From Thelonectria olida (taxonomy: Eukaryota; Ascomycota; Sordariomycetes; Hypocreales; Nectriaceae), in assembly GCA_020736575.1 (NCBI GenBank), contig JAGPYM010000011.1, positions 930,001 through 994,000 on the forward strand: a DNA stretch of 64,000 nucleotides. Reading direction: 5' to 3'. Both the position numbers and the translations under genes were made by a program. Position 1 is the stretch's first letter. Every line of letters starts with the position of its first letter. Under the pieces are notes generated by a model that worked only from the letters and a program-made list of their open reading frames with translations, did not search any database and was not told where the DNA came from. Positions 56,825 to 64,000 of the stretch are shown one piece after another.

Positions 56825-58967
56825 ATGGGGCCTCCCAACGCAGATGTCGAGATCGAACAAATCGAAAACCAGCCCCAGTCTAAGGCGAAGTCAGGCTGGA
56901 GGGTCAGTCTCATCGGCGGTGCGATAGCTTCCCTCGTTGTCCTTATCATCAATCTCGCCATCACGCTGTGGTCCATCAATCTCCCAACAGGAGTGTTCGA
57001 AGTATCCGACACTGGCCGACGAGTTCTTTTTGAGGGGTCCTGTTCAACTTCTCGGCGGCTCAACACGCTGCTGCACCTGCTAATCAACATCCTCAGCTCC
57101 ATTCTTCTGGCGGCTAGCAGTTATGGCATGCAATGCTTGTCGGCGCCCACGCGGGCCGAAGTCGACAAGGCCCATCGTGCCCAAAAGTGGATGGACATTG
57201 GCATCTTGAGCGTCCGCAACTTGCGGCTCATATCCTGGCAGAGGTCTATACCCTGGATAGTCCTGATGCTATCTTCCCTTCCTCTCCATCTTCTGTACGC
57301 CCCCTCCGGGTGTGCTAGCGGGGAAGCAAGCATTCCCTAACACTGAACAGGTATAACTCTATGGTTTACGCATCGTTATCAACCGTCAACTACTATGTTT
57401 ATAATGTCGACGAACGAGCCAGGTGGAGCCCAGCGTCTTCCATCATAGACGGTCAGGGCGCGACCGAGTTGTTTGAACTTGCCCGCGAGGAGAACTGGGA
57501 AAGACTCACTCCCCTGGAATGCATCAACGGCTACGCTACCGGATTTCAAACTTCGAGGCGTGATGTGCTTCTAGTTTGTGGTGAAGGGTTTGAGTCTGAC
57601 CAGAAAGACGCCTATTCCAAGACGTATGTGACTTCGGGTACCGTCGGAAGCGCTCCCAACTCCTCCTGCGGTGAATCTCCATTCGAATGGGTCTGTCCGA
57701 ATTCTGGGTGTTCACCCTGTCAGGACTTACTGCCGGCTGTGAGAAAGCAAGCAGATGATTGGAAACCTTTCGGTTATCGAGTCAAGTATTGCCTTAGCCA
57801 ACCAGTTCGACAACTTTGCCGCATAAACCTCAGCATGCCTATCGCTATTACCATTGTATGCGCGAATGCCCTCAAAACGGTAGTACTGATGTACGCAGCA
57901 TTTCACCCACCCAAGGAGCCATTATTTGTTCTTGGGGACGCTGTCAAGTCGTTTTTGCAAACGCCGGATGTTTTCTCTAGGGACATGTGTCTGGCTTCCG
58001 CGGACAAAATCAAGTGGCTAGGAATTCAGGACTGTGCTGGCCCCGAGTTTTCGTCGTTGAAGAGGAGACGTTGGGCGGCGGCAGCAAGTTGGCGCCGATG
58101 GAGCATGGGTTGTTTATTGTAAGACATCCTTACAAGGCGCTGGACTATTCAACAATCTTCATGCGTTGCTAACACTCGAAACCTAGATATTGTCTTGCTC
58201 TTGGAGTCGCTGCCTTCTTCCTCGTCTGGGGCGTCAACACTTTGGGTTCCCCTGGCATCCGAACTCTATGGAATATGGGCTTTGGCGCAGCATCAGATGC
58301 CACTCTGATTGTCCTCAAAACTAACTATGGCGGCTATTCAAAACAGGAAAAAGAGATATTAACCAGCATTTTCATGGCAAATGCACCACAGCTCTTCTTT
58401 TCGGTCCTTTACTTCCAATACAACGGTCTCTTCACCTGCATGCTCTCTGCGAAAGAGTGGTCCGACTTTGGGCGAGAAAGAAAGAGCATCAGGGTTTCTT
58501 CGAAACCCCTTGGCGAACAGCGTTCTCGTTATTTCCTACAGCTACCTTACCGGTTTAGTGTTCCCCTCCTGTTGCTGTCTATATTGATCCACTGGATGCT
58601 ATCACAAAGTATTTTCCTGGTCGCCGTCGAGAAATTGATTAACGAAGATGACAATTATCAACTTCTGGAATGGGCTTTTGCCACTTGCGGATACTCACCC
58701 ATTGCAATCATGTTTGTTATACTCGCGTCTTTCATTATGGTTCTTTGGGTTGGCATCACCGCTTGTCTTAAGCTGCCAACACCAATTCCTCTGGTTGGGG
58801 GTTGTTCCTTGGCTATTGCGGCGGCTTGCCATCACCCTGATGGGGCTGCTCAACTCAACGCACCACTTGTGCCCCTACAATGGGGTGTGATGGGCAACTC
58901 AGAGCCTCAAGAAGAAAGTGGTTATCGCCATTGTGGGTTTTCTTCTGAAGAAGTTGACGAGCTTTAA
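56825..58967 (+). CDS. Multi-pass membrane protein, DUF6536-like
   Basis: Three exons (56825-57294, 57351-58118, 58187-58967) give 672 residues. A cytosolic N terminus leads into GWRVSLIGGAIASLVVLIIN, typical for DUF6536 proteins of filamentous fungi. NTLLHLLINILSSILLAASS, a Cys-rich extracellular part (CGESPFEWVCPNSGCSPC), and several further helices (about eight in total) follow. The tail has CSLAIAAACHHPD and LQWGV, also family-like. The family has no established function and is abundant and variable in ascomycetes. Exon junctions are phase 2 with normal donors, so the model is firm though the role is unknown. Confidence 0.85.
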
Positions 58968-60366
58968 GCTGGCGTCGAATATCAATGAAGACGGAAAGGA
59001 ACGGCGTGGCCTAATGATGACTGGTGACTCGGTGGGATCAATATCACAACCCATGATTCTTAGGGGAGCATTAGGTCAACCATTGATAATCAGACTCGTG
59101 CAATCAAGATTGGCTCTTGCGTCAATCTTAGTCACCAAGACTTCAGATCTAGATGCTCAGAAAATGAAGACCCTGGTCATGTAAATCTCCAGACTTCCGC
59201 AACATCGAACGAGGAACACATGTGGCAGTGCCTGGCAAGCCGCGGCGAGGTGGGAAACGCAAGAGCACGTCCCAACTACAATACCGAGGCAATCTCTTCT
59301 CATCAAAGACCTCAGATGCAGATGAACAACCTTGAATGCGGGGCTGACAGGCGATATCCATAGCCTGATGGGGAAGACAGATGTGCTCACCCCACGGGGA
59401 AACGGGGGTTCTCCAGATCAGGGTGGACTGCAGGATCATGATAACATCACACAATTTGAGATATTTTCCACAAATACAACGATATGGATATTGACATGAC
59501 TCGATTGGTGTCAAGATATCGGAACTTCGGCTTCGATACCTCGGTGAACCATGGATGGGCACAAAGAACCATCAGATTTCTAATGGTATTCTTATCGTTG
59601 GCTGTTCTCGTCATCATGATCACATATGAGTCGCTGGATTACGAGTGGCAGTCGGGTACTACTCGGCAACTGCCCACGTTTCATAGCCTTAGCACGGAAC
59701 ACATTCCGATTCCGTGACCCTTGTCCGGAACGCTCCAATGGAGGTGAAGATTGCACATCAGACGTGGCCCAGCGCCGAGTGGGATAGATGTCCCGTTCTT
59801 GTTGAATCCCTCTCAACTTAGTCATGAAGAGAAAAATGTTGTGTAATCAGCCCGTACACTCTGATGTAACATGGAAACGCGGATTCGGTAGTAGATGCAT
59901 ATCGAACTGGTAAAGACGGAACAGGGCCAATGACTCTGAATACGATGAATGCATGCTACCTACCTACATCAGCAGCCATACTTTAGCATTGATGAATCTG
60001 ACCGGTAGCTTCAAGTATGCATAAACATATTCATCTGGTCCCATTTTGCAATTCTAGTCTACCTAGTCTAACTACATCTTGATGCGAGCGGAACTCGGAA
60101 ATAGTAGCAGATGTGAAGGCGGGAGCATGGGCCGATCTACATTGGTACTCCACCTCGACAGGCACTCAGTTTGCGGGGTGATCTGGGGTAGACGAGGGCA
60201 AGGCCACTCGCGGCAAGGATGATGGGGGTTCAAGATCTCTCGGTGTGTATAATTACCTCTTCACTCCCATCGTTTCTTTCCTCAAGAAGCCTTAGCATCT
60301 GCAGTCGACCATCCATTGCCATCTTCCCATCACTCGGCCACCTACAACCTCGAGTCATCGACCAAC
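58968..60366. other. 1.4-kb intergenic region
   Basis: No gene is supported. A 77-codon plus-strand frame at 59484 contains a hydrophobic stretch but has no other support. The last 130 bp before the transporter are pyrimidine-rich. Confidence 0.4.
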
Positions 60367-62025
60367 ATGTCCTCCTTCCGGTCTCCGAAAGAAGACCCAG
60401 GCGATGTCAAGCCGGTGGTCATCGCCATTGACGATACATCTAAAGCGGACTTCGCCATCACGATAGATGAGGCCACAAATAAGCGACTTTTACGGAAAAT
60501 CGACTGGAGGCTAATGCCCGTGGTAAGTGTCTCAACCGTGCAGCATTATCGATCAGTGGTATTTCCTCTAACAAAACATTAGCTTTGCTTTACATATGCT
60601 CTCCAGTACTATGACAAGGCCACCATGAGCCAAGCTGCCATCTTCGGACTCAGGACAGACCTTCACCTCGAGGATGGCCTCAAGTACTCATGGGCCACGC
60701 TCATCTTCTCGTTTGGCTACATTGCCGGCACGTACCCCATCTCGCTCCTCGCCCAGAAGTTCCCGCCACGCATTGTCATCACCGTCATCGCCGTTCTTTG
60801 GGCCATCATCACTCTGTGCACGGCGGCTTGCACATCCTACGGCGGTCTCTTGGCCAACCGCTTCGCCCTGGGTCTTGTTGAGGCTGGCGTCTCTCCCATT
60901 TTCATGCTCGTCGTCGGCCTTTGGTACACGCACTCGGAGCAAGTGTCGCGCTCAAGCTGGTGGTACTCGTTCAGCGGCGGATCGCTCATGATCTCGCCAC
61001 CCATCAACTTTGGACTTGGACACATCTCGAGCGGCACCTTGAGCCCCTGGCAATACATGTATCTCTTTGCGGGCGGCGTGACGTTTATCTGGGGAATCGC
61101 GCTCTGGTGGCTGTTCCCAGAAAGCCCCCAGCATGCCAAGGGCTTCGACGAGCAAGAACACGAGCTTCTTCTCGAAAGAGTGCGCCAGAACAATGCTGGA
61201 ATGGAGAACAAGCAGTTCAAGCCGTATCAGGTTCGCGAGGCCTTGGTCGACTACCAGCTCTGGGCCATCATCATCATGTCGACCGTCTCCACGACCGGCT
61301 CTGGAGCCATCAGCTCGTTCGGATCCATCGTCTTTCACGGCATGGGCTTCAGCACGTACAACTCCCTGTTGCTAAACATGCCTATTGGCGCCATGGCTCT
61401 CATTTGCGTTCTTGGGTCGGGATATCTTGGCCGCACCGTGCCCAACTCGCGCCTCTACATCATTAGCGGATCTTGCCTCCCTGTCATTCTGGGCTGCGCA
61501 CTCCTGTAAGTATATGTTTCTTCCCTTTTGTTCCCATTTACCTCTCTTTTCACATACTCATGCACTTTAGCTGGAAACTGCCGAGCTCCAACACGGGTGG
61601 CCGCATCGCCGGCTTCTATCTCCTCAACTTCTTCTCCTCAGCCTGGGTGCAATGCATCGGTCTGGGCACATCAAACGTCGCAGGCTACACCAAGAAAGCA
61701 GTTTATGCTGCCGGAACGTTCATCGGGTACTCGCTTGGTAACATTGTTGGTCCGTTGATGTTTGACGCGTAAGTGTTCCCCGATGCCCTTCACGAGCGTG
61801 CGTAGTATTAATTTTGGCTGTAGCAAATATGCTCCGCGGTACGACCGGTCCTTTATGGGCATCATGATTTGCTTCGTTGCCTGCATCTTTGTGTCGTTTG
61901 TGCTGCGCTGGAAGTTGGCGAGTGAAAACGCCTCTCGCGATCGAGAGTATGGGCAGCCTGAACTGAGCCACGGTTTGGAGGATATGACGGACAGGGAGAA
62001 CAAGTCTTTTAGATATAATCTGTAA
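60367..62025 (+). CDS. MFS transporter, allantoate permease / ACS type
   Basis: Four exons (60367-60522, 60583-61505, 61571-61768, 61824-62025) give 492 residues, the usual size for the Dal5/Tna1-like anion:cation symporter family. LLRKIDWRLMPV before the first helix, ALQYYDKATMSQAAIFGLRT, RFALGLVEAGVSPIFMLVVG, then SWWYSFSGGSLMISPPINFG and CIGLGTSNVAGYTKKAVYAA are family signatures. Substrates in this family include allantoate, nicotinate, pantothenate and small acids or dipeptides; this one cannot be assigned. It is followed by a catalase gene on the same strand 865 bp away. Confidence 0.9.
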
Positions 62026-62390
62026 AGACGCAAATAGAGAAGTAGATATTGGACGTGGTAGCTCTCACTCTACTTTGCTTGCCGATAGCCGTCTATTTGT
62101 GTGCAGTGTGCGCAGTGCATCGTGATGATCGAAGCAGCGAATGAGAATATTCACTCGCAGCGCGGTTTGTCCCAGGATTGAATGCTCGGCGATCTCGAGC
62201 GAACTCTCCAAGCACAATCTGGAGGATGAGCCAATTGAAGCTGGGCAATTACCATTATTCGGGGGCGCCGAATCCAATTCCCGGAGCATGTCCGGATTCT
62301 CGGCATCATGGTGGACGGGTCTTATTTCGCGCTCTGAGCAAAGCAGAAATGATGTCAGATTCAAACGCTTTAGTTCAGGGATTTCGAGGG

Positions 62391-62397
62391 TTAGTCA
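62391..62397 (-). promoter_or_regulatory. Possible Yap1/AP-1 response element
   Basis: TTAGTCA on the plus strand is TGACTAA on the other strand, a known binding sequence of Yap1-type bZIP factors that control oxidative-stress genes. It lies about 494 bp upstream of the catalase start. A 7-mer can occur by chance, so this is suggestive only. Confidence 0.3.
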
Positions 62398-62749
62398 GTA
62401 GCCGCGTCGTCTAGACCCTGACGTCAGTATCGACCGCCCAGATTGGAACCGTTGCCCGCCGTATGAGTCCGAAGACGGCAAATGCAGCGTCTCTGATGGC
62501 GAATAGTCGCAGCTGTCAATGCCGACCGTTCCACCTCCGAGTGGCCGATCTTCCGCCTGGGCGTTGTCTGTCACTAGCAAGCGTCGAGATTGAGCGTCAA
62601 TCATCAACATGGCGAGTTGTCTCGCTTGGCTTCCATCCGGCATCCTCTCGCCGGATTGTCTGTCTCGGCCGGGACGGCCGAAATGCTCATTCACGTCCGT
62701 CATGTCAAGAACGAGTGCAATCAAGTCATATCGTGGATTTGAATTTTCA

Positions 62750-62757
62750 TATATAAG
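62750..62757 (+). promoter_or_regulatory. TATA-like box upstream of catalase
   Basis: TATATAAG stands 134 bp before the catalase ATG at 62891, within a short A/T-rich stretch. Confidence 0.5.
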
Positions 62758-62890
62758 TACAGACCAAACTTCATAACCCATCACTCGATCATCATCTCAT
62801 CTTCCCTTGCAGCCATCAGCATCACAGCGACCGCTTCTTAATAATTAATACTCAAACCTCTACCAATCAACCAACCAACTAAACCTCAAA

Positions 62891-64000
62891 ATGGCCATCT
62901 TAAGCGCATCTTCAGGCCCAGTCTATACGCTCTCGGAAGGTGAGTGCATCATCAAGTTTGCTCATTAAATAGTCCTTGTCCAGACTAAAACCCACCACAC
63001 AGGATGTCCCTACGCGGATCCAACGACTTCTCAGCGTTTCAGCGACGGGAGTCCCATCAAGGGCCTCATGCTTCTACAGGACACTCAACTCATTGAGACT
63101 CTCGCGCATTTCAACAGGGAGAGAATCCCCGAGCGAGTCGTTCACGCTCGAGCAGTCGGCGCCTGGGGAGAGTTCGAAGTCACCCACGACATTTCTCACT
63201 TGACTGATGCCAAATTCCTCAATGGTATCGGTACCAAGACCAAGGCCCTCATTCGCGTGTCTACCGTTGGCCCTGGAGCCGGCTCTGCTGATACGCTCCG
63301 CGATGTGCGAGGCTGGGCACTGAAACTTTTCACTGAGGAGGGCAACCAGGACTTCGTCTTCAACGACATTGTAAGACCAACTCCAGTTCTCTTCTTCGGT
63401 TGAATCTCTAACGATTAATCAGCCCGTCTTCTTCATTCGGGATCCCATCAAGTTCCCCAGCCTCAACAGATCCCACAAGCGACACCCCGCCACCAACATC
63501 ACCGACAGCAACATGGTGAGTTCTAAATCATGCATAATCCATGACTACGGCTAATACTTCGTCCCATCTAGTTCTGGGAGTATGATCACATTCTCGTTTT
63601 CCAAGGTGCCGCATCAATCTTACTGACTTGAACCAGCTTTCACAACCATAACCCCGAAGGCATTCACGCTCTGATGATGCTCTTCTCCGACCGTGGCATC
63701 CCAAAGACTGTACGACACACCAATGGATACAGTGGACATACCTACAAGCTGGTCAAGAACGATGGTTCATTCGTCTACGTCAAGATCCAATTCAAGTCGA
63801 ATCAAGGCAACGACACAATGTCCGACGAGGAAGCTGCCAGGCTTGCCGGCCAGGATGCAGACAACCATACTGCCGACTTGTGGAATGCAATCGACTCTGG
63901 AAACTTTCCGTCTTGGACTGCGTATCTGCAGGTCATGACCCCAGAGCAAGCCCAAGGATACAAATGGAACATCTTTGACATGACCAAGATCTGGCCACAC
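62891..64000 (+). CDS. Catalase (small-subunit type), 3' end beyond the window
   Basis: Exons 62891-62939, 63003-63370, 63423-63515, 63572-63579 and 63637 to the window end. Haem-catalase features are plain: IPERVVHARAVGAWGEFEVT holds the distal catalytic His, QDFVFNDIPVFFIRDPIKFP the catalytic Asn, and HKRHPATNITD with MFSDRG-like LFSDRGIPKTVRHTNGYSGH continues the barrel. Exon 4 is only 8 nt (TTCTGGGA); it and the next exon build NMFWDFHNHNPEG, which agrees with the family FWDF pattern. The reading frame is open at the window edge, so the proximal haem Tyr region and C terminus are not seen. It breaks down H2O2. No peroxisomal signal can be judged. Confidence 0.9.

Larger units (their letters stand above)
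62026..62890. other. Intergenic region upstream of catalase
   Basis: No gene is supported. The region carries a Yap1-type element and a TATA-like box, both listed separately, and an A/T-rich leader just before the ATG. Confidence 0.45.

Overview
The window comes from the nuclear genome of a filamentous ascomycete (Pezizomycotina, probably a Sordariomycete). The evidence is short introns (mostly 44-140 nt, GTRAGT donors, CTRAC-like branch sites, YAG acceptors), long gene-poor spacers and typical lineage families: HET, NACHT-HEAT, 2EXR, F-box/DUF7600-like, DUF6536-like, Zn(II)2Cys6/Fungal_trans_2 and 7TM-RGS proteins. There are no bacterial-style operons. I found no rRNA, tRNA, CRISPR array or intact transposon. 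Gene models were built by hand from reading frames and splice signals, and most close in frame.

Layout, left to right. 0-6.4 kb is a metabolic block: a possible gene cut by the left edge, a quinate/sugar-type MFS transporter, a short-chain dehydrogenase and a glutathione transferase. 6.5-10.4 kb holds a NACHT-HEAT NLR that seems to have lost nearly all of an N-terminal alpha/beta-hydrolase domain. 11.1-16.4 kb has a frameshifted gene relic and two neighbouring secreted proteins with HExxH zinc-protease motifs. 16.6-26.1 kb holds an F-box protein, an alpha/beta-hydrolase, an NmrA-like protein, an acidic 2EXR protein broken by a one-base frameshift, and a YdeI/OmdA-like protein. 26.6-34.6 kb holds a Zn2Cys6 regulator with a 15-nt microexon, a 3.9-kb spacer and a 7TM-RGS protein. 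37-45 kb holds a tannase/feruloyl esterase, a HET protein and an alpha-carbonic anhydrase with an unusual insertion. 47.7-55.3 kb holds a GPI-anchored GH76 (Dfg5/Dcw1-type) wall enzyme, a tiny Gly/His/Arg-rich protein and a monocarboxylate-type MFS transporter. 56.8-64 kb holds a DUF6536-like membrane protein, an ACS/allantoate-type MFS transporter and a catalase cut by the right edge that uses an 8-nt exon.

Working together: the genes do not form one pathway. Themes are self/non-self recognition (the NLR and the HET protein), secreted or surface enzymes (two HExxH proteins, tannase, carbonic anhydrase, GH76), and nutrient uptake and detoxification (three transporters, SDR, GST, NmrA-like, catalase). 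The most unusual observations are the truncated NLR, the paired HExxH secreted proteins, the two microexons, and two separate one-base losses in 4-base homopolymers.
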